Position numbers and translations under genes: made by a program
In this document: positions 15,901-20,558 of the stretch, one piece after another
How positions within the stretch are numbered: position 1 is the first letter of the stretch
How the letters are laid out: each line of letters starts with the position of its first letter
Notes under the pieces: model-generated
What the model saw: only the letters and a program-made list of their open reading frames with translations
Database searches by the model: none
What the model was told of the DNA's origin: nothing
IMG/VR virus record: IMGVR_UViG_3300032156_000658
Span: 1-23,934 of that record
Source of the DNA: a virus
DNA length: 23,934 bases
Direction: 5' to 3' (one strand)

Positions 15901-16667
15901 CCATGAACACATCTGCAAGCCGTATCGCTACCTTGTACCTTCAGGCCATGGAACCCATGGAGGTGATTCTTCGTGATGTGGATACCCTCGAAGCCCTGGT
16001 AGCAGACATCCAGGTGGTGCTCGATACTTTCGAGAACACCGTCCCGATGCCACACGTCGGGCGCATTGCAGCCATCACCCTGATGTCCCAACGGGAGTGT
16101 TTCAACAAGTGCGAGCACGCCCTGAGACATTGCGAGCGGGTCATCAACATGGCCCGGGGGTACCTTTTGTATGTGCATCCCTCCGGGGAGGACCAGGCAG
16201 CACTTGTACTCAGGGATGCACAGACCATGTACGAGAAGTTCGAGTCCTTCCGGGCTCGGTCGCGGGAAATGCTCTCGGTTATGTCCCAAAAGATCATGCC
16301 GACCGAGCTCAAGGACACCGTGACTGCGGTGTTGAACGGGGTGCGGGAAGCCCTGAAGTACCCCAACAGTGCCACCGTGACGGTGGCCCCCCGCTTCGCC
16401 CCCTGTAAAGTGCGTGGTCGGCCGGTGGACGGCCTGGTGTTCTACGCCTATGTGACCGTGTACCCGTTGCCGAAGGATGAACACCCGTACTACCAACAGT
16501 TCGTGTTCACCCAGGCGACGATGGGGGACGACCTGAACCTGTACCTGGTCGCAGAGGATCGTGAGACAGGGGAGCCCACGAAGCCCATGGTGGTTGGGGC
16601 GGACACTGGGGCGGTGGTGAAGAAGGTCCTGGGAATGCTGAAGGGCTGGACGAACCTGAAAGACTAG
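12939..16667 (+). CDS. Multidomain protein: Ntn hydrolase + phosphatidylserine-decarboxylase-like + nucleotidyltransferase + unknown C-terminus
   Basis: One uninterrupted 1,242-aa frame from a GTG. (1) Residues ~6-240 resemble C45/AAT-type N-terminal-nucleophile hydrolases: candidate nucleophile C6 after a five-residue propeptide, N22-R23-D24, TNWCEGLNEYGIGIVN from residue 51, and TNH at 154-156. (2) Residues ~385-545 resemble phosphatidylserine decarboxylase: D437-Y-H439-H-I-H442 followed by SPVDGKV, and G514-S515 at the position of the family's self-cleavage and pyruvoyl site. The first motif reads SPIQG where an acidic residue is expected. (3) Residues ~575-870 match class II tRNA nucleotidyltransferase/poly(A) polymerase: GGAVRD at 581-586, D595/D597, RREFTFN at 692-698 and DDPTRQLR at 744-751. 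(4) Residues ~983-1242 are unrecognised and begin near MNTSASRIATLYL. The stop shares a CTAG with the convergent thymidine kinase stop. Maturation by self-cleavage is inferred. Confidence 0.9.
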   Translation: MNRSACIIAAGVWGGKRSLLKNRDRKYTPKVVIVHEILDGTEVAYMCDKVTNWCEGLNEYGIGIVNAALAVGLDEAEGTDERHETHNKSDDGARVLKALACKTLDDAIKAVCEYKDGLEGHTFVSNPKRAVSIELVGKDCVVKDLDPDDIHVRTNHGRDTGGTGYTDGEGYLASAARKEKAIQILRQSKKPTDLGPDLMANRSEEEPHTLNDPVRDAKKMKTTSQMVVNITDRELDFFVIPDKMEYKGVENKLPKGYKAKVKIRVFGYQDDGAKLSELDQATGKPKGRARKVSADPRSLLFKPDITADEFQVLLRWLRDMGQARDHIGIDYDRFADWLNTSFGYETPRSTFTPQQYRTYYDWFLRSLAPPAVVAARANAASTDVCSPIQGHVVYSGLVGDGQIELKDGSANILEALRHREPDLASHEFVKFNLDVHDYHHIHSPVDGKVSDIHYFDEGTDPFGHNNAMVIEIDTAFGRVFVCCIGELTVQSIHHEVHPGDTVRKVDRLGWFWWGSMMLVVFPSGLRIEAMPDQSVFVGDYIAMLEQRRVQAGSHEKSIALMKFLSRVAIGNGAAHHIYITGGAVRDFLLGIPPKDIDVVVDSVSLGRGRDSEWFAKKVIEAIPVPANLTTNQYGVAIVTVKGEWLLDGINMQGDVIEIANARKESYEGVGGKGKGYKPTDVVPATIEEDMFRREFTFNALLWRLLDLTEGPEKAEVIDITGLGRQHLQEKLISTPMNPDKTFGDDPTRQLRIIKFLLRYDLKIAPEVVASVKRNAHKLKTMPWEAVGNILVDNILASPKASQGLKVMKSLGILDVLVEMIQENKSFEAFLTRQLASGNHSVGLLLELADLGIAGRVITFLSPEQRGRFRDVTTGMSDPEAKRYLEALRKPPVDSLALIQEFNLQGSERGVMTPMARDLILEDPDLATNSVKLNDLLRERLRPMARTADLTPPRGVNRIVDLIWDDLCVKEGLSCSEKEDSPAMSCGVPMNTSASRIATLYLQAMEPMEVILRDVDTLEALVADIQVVLDTFENTVPMPHVGRIAAITLMSQRECFNKCEHALRHCERVINMARGYLLYVHPSGEDQAALVLRDAQTMYEKFESFRARSREMLSVMSQKIMPTELKDTVTAVLNGVREALKYPNSATVTVAPRFAPCKVRGRPVDGLVFYAYVTVYPLPKDEHPYYQQFVFTQATMGDDLNLYLVAEDRETGEPTKPMVVGADTGAVVKKVLGMLKGWTNLKD
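16664..16667. other. Shared palindromic stop: CTAG ends two convergent genes
   Basis: The plus-strand TAG (16665-16667) of the multidomain gene and the minus-strand TAG (16666-16664) of thymidine kinase lie in the same CTAG tetramer. There is no spacer and no obvious terminator between these convergent genes, so their 3' transcript ends are likely to overlap. Confidence 0.95.
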
Positions 16668-17224
16668 AGCCCCCGGCGGTTCTGCCGCCAGCAGACTAGA
16701 CAAGCTGGAGCGTATCCCTCCACACCGACCCGCACGGCCCCAGCCTTGGCTGCGGTGTTCGATGTGCGAGTGGCCTTGCGCCCGCACTCGCAGATCGCCT
16801 TGAGCTTCTTGGGCTTGCTAGCGATGCACAGGAGATGGCCCATCGGTCCGAAGGGGGCACCCTCGGAGGTGAGGTCAAGACCGGCGGCTACGATGTGCAG
16901 CTCAGGGTGTTCTCCCTGGATGCGGTCGAGCCATAGGGGGAGGTCCATGTCGAAGAAGTGGGCCTCATCGACCACGAGGAGGTCCAGACTCTTTGGCAGT
17001 CCATCGTAGATGCCCCGGGATGTTTCCACCCATCGGGGGGTGACCCCCAGGGACTCGATCAACTTCCCGGTGTGCGTCTTCCCACCGTGTCCATTGTTCC
17101 TCTTGTCCAGAGCAGGGATCACCACGTCCACGATCTTCCGTGCCCGCTTCGCTCTCTCCACGTAGCGGTACAAAGTGGTGCTCTTCCCCGCGAACATCGG
17201 GCCTACCACACATTTCAGGGACAT
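16664..17224 (-). CDS. tdk: Thymidine kinase, type II (TK1-like)
   Basis: Phosphorylates thymidine to dTMP with ATP in the salvage pathway, feeding phage DNA synthesis. 186 aa, a normal length for the family. The P-loop is G8-P-M-F-A-G-K14-S15-T16. The Walker B/catalytic site is D86-E87-A-H-F (VVDEAHFF), with E87 as the expected catalytic base. C-terminal zinc ligands are C145, C147, C175 and C178, followed or preceded by the lasso region (VRVGVEGYAPACLVCW). The first pair is C-x-C, whereas most TK1 enzymes have C-x2-C. The start is the ATG at 17224: it has GGGAGG 11 bases upstream, and the longer GTG start at 17242 would only add residues inside the preceding gene. It overlaps the end of the nuclease gene by 10 bases, suggesting coupling. 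The phage assignment comes from context. Confidence 0.95.
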   Translation of the reverse strand: MSLKCVVGPMFAGKSTTLYRYVERAKRARKIVDVVIPALDKRNNGHGGKTHTGKLIESLGVTPRWVETSRGIYDGLPKSLDLLVVDEAHFFDMDLPLWLDRIQGEHPELHIVAAGLDLTSEGAPFGPMGHLLCIASKPKKLKAICECGRKATRTSNTAAKAGAVRVGVEGYAPACLVCWRQNRRGL

Positions 17225-18012
17225 TTGACGATATCCTCCCACTTGATCCCTTGTTTACGGTTCTTGGCGACAGCAAGACGGAACCCCACACCGTTAGCCT
17301 GGCACCAGTCTTTGACTGCTTTGAACTTCTCCCCGGCCATATATGGGGTCACTAGATGAGCCCCCTTCCCCTCGATCACATCACGGTGGCCATCTGCGTA
17401 CGTCACCAAGAAGTCAGGGAGGGCGTGCTTCTTCGCCCCACTCGGGCCGATGTAGTGGACGACTATCGGGGACTGCCATGTGGTAACTGACTGGTCGGCA
17501 TCCAACATTTGCATCAGATGCAGCTCAATCAGTTTGGATCGATAGGGGATAGGCTTGTCCCCGGCTTTATTTGAGGTGTGGTAGCCTTTTACGTTGAAAT
17601 CCTCGCCCTGGAGGTGCCGTAGGACATTGTTTTTCGACGTGGCCTCCTGGCGTTTGCGGTATCCTGGGAGATCCTGATTGCGGTTGGTTTCAGAGATGCG
17701 TTCCCCGTACCCATCTGGTTTAGGCACCCCTTTTCGGCTCGCAGACATTTTTGCCCGGGTGCTATCCGTGGCTCGTCTCCCCAGATTAGCCTGACGGATC
17801 TTCTCCCTCGTAGTCTCGGACATGGGGTGCCCCTTCGGGGCCCTACGGGGATAGGACTTCCCTTTGTGGGAGGCCGACAGTTTATTTCTGACCTCGGGGG
17901 ATAGCTTCTTCCCGATCCTGGCTTGCCGGAGTTTTTCCTTCGTGGCCTCGGACATGGGGGGCCTGGACTTGTACCTGCGGGTAGGTGCTGGGGAGTCTGA
18001 TTCGGGGGTCAC
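17215..18012 (-). CDS. NUMOD3-containing PD-(D/E)XK endonuclease, probable homing endonuclease
   Basis: 265 aa from the chosen GTG at 18012. The N-terminal half has repeated NUMOD3-type DNA-binding motifs (SEATKEKLRQARIGKKLS, SPEVRNKLSASHKGK, SETTREKIRQANLGRR, STRAKMSASRKG). The C-terminal half looks like a TnsA/VSR-like PD-(D/E)XK nuclease: E163 in RSKLIELHL, D200 in LPDFLVTY, then E214-x-K216 in DVIEGKG and a helix KFKAVKDWCQANG. Family knowledge: NUMOD3 is typical of GIY-YIG and HNH homing endonucleases; here it is joined to a different nuclease fold. GTG 18012 was chosen because it lies 18 bases after a GTTATAGG element (18030-18023); a TTG at 18033 would place that element inside the gene. 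It lies immediately upstream of thymidine kinase on the same strand. Target unknown. Confidence 0.85.
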   Translation of the reverse strand: MTPESDSPAPTRRYKSRPPMSEATKEKLRQARIGKKLSPEVRNKLSASHKGKSYPRRAPKGHPMSETTREKIRQANLGRRATDSTRAKMSASRKGVPKPDGYGERISETNRNQDLPGYRKRQEATSKNNVLRHLQGEDFNVKGYHTSNKAGDKPIPYRSKLIELHLMQMLDADQSVTTWQSPIVVHYIGPSGAKKHALPDFLVTYADGHRDVIEGKGAHLVTPYMAGEKFKAVKDWCQANGVGFRLAVAKNRKQGIKWEDIVKCP

Positions 18013-18022
18013 GTTTTCTGGA

Positions 18023-18030
18023 CCTATAAC
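18023..18030 (-). promoter_or_regulatory. GTTATAGG element before the nuclease gene
   Basis: On the minus strand GTTATAGG ends 10 bases before, and starts 18 bases before, the GTG at 18012. The spacing is like that of the CTATC elements before plus-strand genes. Candidate promoter or start signal; it was used to choose the GTG. Confidence 0.28.
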
Positions 18031-18083
18031 CAAGCCACCGCTTTCATCGGACCACAGACGACCTTCAGCATGGGTGCCCCTTC

Positions 18084-18100
18084 CGGTAGCGATGCTACCG
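18084..18100. promoter_or_regulatory. Perfect hairpin CGGTAGC-GAT-GCTACCG between divergent genes
   Basis: A 7-bp perfect inverted repeat with a 3-base loop lies in the ~130-base gap between the minus-strand nuclease and the plus-strand zinc-ribbon gene. It could be an operator or a structured leader. No U-tract follows on either strand, so a classical terminator is unlikely. Confidence 0.5.
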
Positions 18101-18122
18101 CCCTTTGGGGTGTACAGGCTGT

Positions 18123-18127
18123 CTATC
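18123..18127 (+). promoter_or_regulatory. CTATC element before the zinc-ribbon gene
   Basis: CTATC starts 18 bases before the GTG at 18141, a spacing close to that of the elements at 7614 and 12920. Weak evidence alone. Confidence 0.2.
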
Positions 18128-18140
18128 GGTGTTCCCTTGT

Positions 18141-18320
18141 GTGGTCCCGAAGCTCAATCCTCTGGATGACAAGAGAGCTGCTGAAAACAAGGGTGAACAC
18201 GATCCTTGTGAGCACAAGTACCTGCGCTCCGAGGATGGTCAGTTCATCTGCCATGTGTGTGGGGAACAGGTACCTTGGTTGTTGAAGGTCGAGCAGGGTC
18301 CCGGGAAAGACAACCAGTGA
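18141..18320 (+). CDS. Small zinc-ribbon-like protein, 59 aa
   Basis: A short plus-strand gene in an otherwise minus-strand island. The product has C23-x-H25 and C37-x2-C40 (PCEHKYLRSEDGQFICHVCG), a pattern of small phage zinc-ribbon proteins that often interact with nucleic acid or the transcription machinery. The start is uncertain: GTG 18141 gives 59 aa and lies 18 bases after CTATC; GTG 18129 or TTG 18105 would extend it. The 3' end overlaps by 77 bases the end of the opposite-strand gene at 18244-18468. The zinc motif makes the coding call credible, but the function is unknown. Confidence 0.6.
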   Translation: MVPKLNPLDDKRAAENKGEHDPCEHKYLRSEDGQFICHVCGEQVPWLLKVEQGPGKDNQ

Positions 18321-18468
18321 CCATGCACCGGAACCCGATGATGGCTCCCCGGTTGGCGCGGTCCAGACGGATGTAGCCTGGGAACTCGGGATCCCACTTA
18401 TCCCATGGATCCCAGTAGGATATGCCCCGCAGACGGAACCTGGTCCTTTTCTCCGGCTGTTGTCTCAC
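18244..18468 (-). CDS. Hypothetical small protein, 74 aa
   Basis: GTG at 18468 overlaps the stop of the upstream minus-strand gene as GTGA, which supports a coupled gene. The product has an Arg-rich start (RQQPEKRTRFRLRG) and an aromatic patch (ISYWDPWDKWDPEFPGYIRL), then RANRGAIIGFRCMVTGCLSRD and a polar tail. Its last ~25 codons overlap the convergent zinc-ribbon gene, so either the tail is functional or one of the two calls is too long. No family recognised. Confidence 0.5.
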   Translation of the reverse strand: MRQQPEKRTRFRLRGISYWDPWDKWDPEFPGYIRLDRANRGAIIGFRCMVTGCLSRDPARPSTTKVPVPHTHGR

Positions 18469-18899
18469 GGGCCCTTGCGGACGATGTCCTCGGCCTCGGC
18501 CAGTTTTGATTGCGGCACCGACCACAGTTTCGTGTTGGGGTCCCATCGGGCTCCAATCGCCTTCAAGGCGTCTTTAACCGGGAAGGTCCTCCCCCGGACG
18601 GGTACCCAGACCTCGCGGGTGTGGTTGAATTTCCTCATCTCGTCCGGGGACACGTACAGCACCTTCCCGTACATGGTCAGGGATGGGTTGTACGATGTCA
18701 TCCGGTTGGCGATGAACCTGGACGCTCGTTCGTTCTCCATATCCCCAGGCAGGGGGGGCTTGATGAACCACCACGTAGCCCCGTCGTCCGTAGTTATCCG
18801 GGCGATGTTCTCCGCACCGAAGATCACACGGATGGCGTTCTCGTCCTGGGGGCCAGGACAATCCGATGTCTCGCCATCGGGGGGAATCACCATCGCCAT
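18465..18899 (-). CDS. Hypothetical protein with DUF5710-like C-terminal motif, 144 aa
   Basis: The start is placed at ATG 18899 because GGGCGTAA lies 8 bases upstream, as before two other genes. ATG 18893 and the longer ATG 18971 are alternatives, and still longer frames would run into the divergent gene at 18988. The N-terminal part has DENAIRVIFGAENIARITTD and a Trp-rich segment (ATWWFIKPPLPG). The C-terminal motif at 105-133 reads TFPVKDALKAIGARWDPNTK and ends LWSVP. This L-K-x-x-G-A-R-W-D-x-x-x-K-x-W-x-V-P pattern is that of small DUF5710-like domains found in phage, plasmid and primase-associated proteins. The function of that domain is not established to my knowledge. The stop overlaps the next gene as GTGA. 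Confidence 0.7.
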   Translation of the reverse strand: MAMVIPPDGETSDCPGPQDENAIRVIFGAENIARITTDDGATWWFIKPPLPGDMENERASRFIANRMTSYNPSLTMYGKVLYVSPDEMRKFNHTREVWVPVRGRTFPVKDALKAIGARWDPNTKLWSVPQSKLAEAEDIVRKGP

Positions 18900-18907
18900 G
18901 CCCCATG

Positions 18908-18915
18908 TTACGCCC
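18908..18915 (-). promoter_or_regulatory. GGGCGTAA upstream element, copy 3 (minus strand)
   Basis: Reads GGGCGTAA on the minus strand, 8 bases before the ATG at 18899. Together with the copies at 1080 and 1613 it forms a positional series. It was used to choose the start. Confidence 0.35.
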
Positions 18916-18957
18916 GGCGTAGGGTGGTTCGTGAGGTTGTCTGTTCCGCGTGGCTGG

Positions 18958-18963
18958 CTATTC
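18958..18963 (+). promoter_or_regulatory. CTATTC element before the gene at 18988
   Basis: CTATTCCC on the plus strand, 30 bases before the ATG at 18988, in the divergent gap 18900-18987. GAGG lies about 8 bases before the ATG. Candidate promoter only. Confidence 0.22.
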
Positions 18964-18987
18964 CCGCCCATGGAGTGAGGCCCCAAC

Positions 18988-19884
18988 ATGTCATTCGGCT
19001 GGACATCATTCTTCCGCCAGGGCGCGTGGATCGAGTTCCGGCGTTTCATCCTCAACCAGCGTCGGGACGTGATCGCCAGGGTCACGGCCATCAACGTCGA
19101 GCTGTCCAGAATTGGCAGCATCCAGATCCTCTACGAGCGCAGCGCCACGGACAGGAACCAGATGACCGAGCGCCGCATCGGGATGAACGTCACTCCGAAC
19201 ACCTCGATGGAGCATCTCCTACGGGCCTACATCGCTCATGGTGGGAACCCGTTCGACATCTCGATGTTCCTGATCCCGGACTCCTTCGACGTGATCGAGG
19301 AAACAGAGGCCGCCACGACGCAGGACCCATCGGCGGCCGGGACGGTCCCATCTGCGGCTGTCCAGGATAACCAACCCTACGGAGGCATCACGGCCTCGGG
19401 GACCACCGACCCGCTCACGCCAGGCCTGTACATGGGCGGGTGGTTGCCCCTGTGGCGGTACCCCCCCAGGCGTTTCGGCAACACGGTGAGCAACACGGCC
19501 TCGGGTGCGGACATGACCCGGACGATCCATGCAGCTCGGGGGTGGGTGACCCAGGAGATCAGGACCCTGCGGAACGACATCGAGGCCAGGATCATCAAGC
19601 TCATGGACCTCCGCGAGCAACTGATGCGGGAGCGGGACGAGATTCTCCCCACCGCTGTCGGTGGGTCCGTCCCTGGACTGAGCTGGTCCAACGATGGGGA
19701 GTTCGCTACTTCCCACAACGTCGCCATGATTGTCGATAACATCGATGCCGTGTACTACCCGGTGCGCCTACCTGACGGGTCCAGGGACTTCAACCATCCA
19801 AGAGAATCACGACCGAACCCAGAGCAACCCATGCTCCTGGATGATGCCCCGAACGGCGAAGAAGATTTTTCCGCCATCGGTTAG
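18988..19884 (+). CDS. Hypothetical protein, probable tail or baseplate component, 298 aa
   Basis: No family recognised with certainty. ATG 18988 has GAGG upstream. Residues 1-60 are helical and basic (EFRRFILNQRRDVIARVTAINVELSRIG). A region with SMEHLLRAYIAHGGNPFDISMF follows. The middle is low-complexity (ATTQDPSAAGTVPSAAVQDN, then Gly/Pro/Tyr-rich LYMGGWLPLWRYPPRRFG). A long helix follows (WVTQEIRTLRNDIEARIIKLMDLREQLMRERDEIL), possibly coiled coil, and then an acidic, Asn/Pro-rich tail. It lies upstream of the gp25-like and J-like baseplate genes, separated from them only by the homing endonuclease. That context is the reason for the structural guess. Confidence 0.75.
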   Translation: MSFGWTSFFRQGAWIEFRRFILNQRRDVIARVTAINVELSRIGSIQILYERSATDRNQMTERRIGMNVTPNTSMEHLLRAYIAHGGNPFDISMFLIPDSFDVIEETEAATTQDPSAAGTVPSAAVQDNQPYGGITASGTTDPLTPGLYMGGWLPLWRYPPRRFGNTVSNTASGADMTRTIHAARGWVTQEIRTLRNDIEARIIKLMDLREQLMRERDEILPTAVGGSVPGLSWSNDGEFATSHNVAMIVDNIDAVYYPVRLPDGSRDFNHPRESRPNPEQPMLLDDAPNGEEDFSAIG

Positions 19885-19915
19885 ACCACATTAGGGTGTC
19901 TCGGTAGGGTGCCCC

Positions 19916-20512
19916 ATGCCCTACGGAGAAATCTACTGCCTGACGTGTTTCGTCACTGGCAAGAAGTACATCGGCCAGACCACACAGGCATCTGATAAAC
20001 GCTGGAAACAGCACCGAAACGAGCGGAACCGGAAGGCTACCCACATCAACCGTGCCCTCGTGTTGCACGGGGTCGAGACCTTCACCCTGACAGTCTTGGA
20101 CATGGCCGATGATCAGACCGAACTGGACCTGAAAGAGGTCTATTGGATTCGTCTGGAAGGCACCCTGTCTCCCAACGGGTACAACCTCAACGAGGGCGGG
20201 CTGGGTGGCGGGAAACGCTCCCCTGAGACCCGCGCCAAGATGAGTGATTCCCAGCGGAAGAGAACACACCCTCCCGAGGTGCGGGCGAAAATCTCAGCAG
20301 GTAGCGACCACCACTCCCCATCACCCGAGAACCGCGCCAAGCTCACCGAGTACGCCCGGAACAAGAGCCAGGAACATCGTGATGCGATCCGCAAAATGAA
20401 CCGAGAGCGGGTGTTCACCCCTGAGATGCTGGCGAGGATGGGGGCGTCCCAGACGGCTCGCTGGGAACGGTGGCGTGCGGCCCGCGCTGATGCCCCGAAG
20501 GCCCAGCCGTAG
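19916..20512 (+). CDS. GIY-YIG homing endonuclease with NUMOD3 motifs (Seg-like)
   Basis: 198 aa. The N-terminal GIY-YIG nuclease has E5-I6-Y7 and Y18-I19-G20, catalytic-type R29 (DKRWKQH), E74 in LKEVYWIRLEG and N90 in PNGYNLNEGG, in the order and spacing of the family. C-terminal NUMOD3-type DNA-binding motifs follow (SPETRAKMSDSQRKR, PPEVRAKISAGS, SPENRAKLTEYARNK). This is the layout of the phage T4 Seg free-standing homing endonucleases. The first residue of GIY is Glu here, a modest deviation. ATG 19916 has AGGG upstream. The genes on either side are intact and no intron is evident, so it appears free-standing between two structural genes. Its cleavage site is expected in a related phage lacking it, probably in a flanking gene. 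Confidence 0.92.
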   Translation: MPYGEIYCLTCFVTGKKYIGQTTQASDKRWKQHRNERNRKATHINRALVLHGVETFTLTVLDMADDQTELDLKEVYWIRLEGTLSPNGYNLNEGGLGGGKRSPETRAKMSDSQRKRTHPPEVRAKISAGSDHHSPSPENRAKLTEYARNKSQEHRDAIRKMNRERVFTPEMLARMGASQTARWERWRAARADAPKAQP

Positions 20513-20558
20513 GGTGGCGAGCGGTTTCCGCGCTATCACCCGCACACGATGATCACCC
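20513..20558. other. 46-base gap before the gp25-like gene
   Basis: Contains a small inverted repeat GCGG-TTT-CCGC and a CTATCACC element at 20533, 26 bases before the ATG at 20559. No gene is seen. It is a possible promoter or leader for the baseplate genes. Confidence 0.3.

Noticed and set aside
12939-16667. Frameshift or assembly fusion creating the four-domain protein
   Set aside because: One uninterrupted frame with uniform codon use over 3.7 kb and no gap or restart is seen. It remains possible in principle and is listed as a refutation test.
15621-16787. 388-codon antisense frame over the polyprotein C-terminus and the tdk end
   Set aside because: Overlaps two supported genes on opposite strands and shows His/Gly/Val-rich shadow composition.
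17225-17242. GTG 17242 as the thymidine kinase start
   Set aside because: It would add six residues inside the nuclease gene. ATG 17224 has a GGGAGG at suitable spacing and gives the usual family N-terminus.
19885-20558. Group I intron or intein around the GIY-YIG gene
   Set aside because: Neighbouring genes are complete and unlinked in frame, and no intron core or split exon was seen. The gene appears free-standing.
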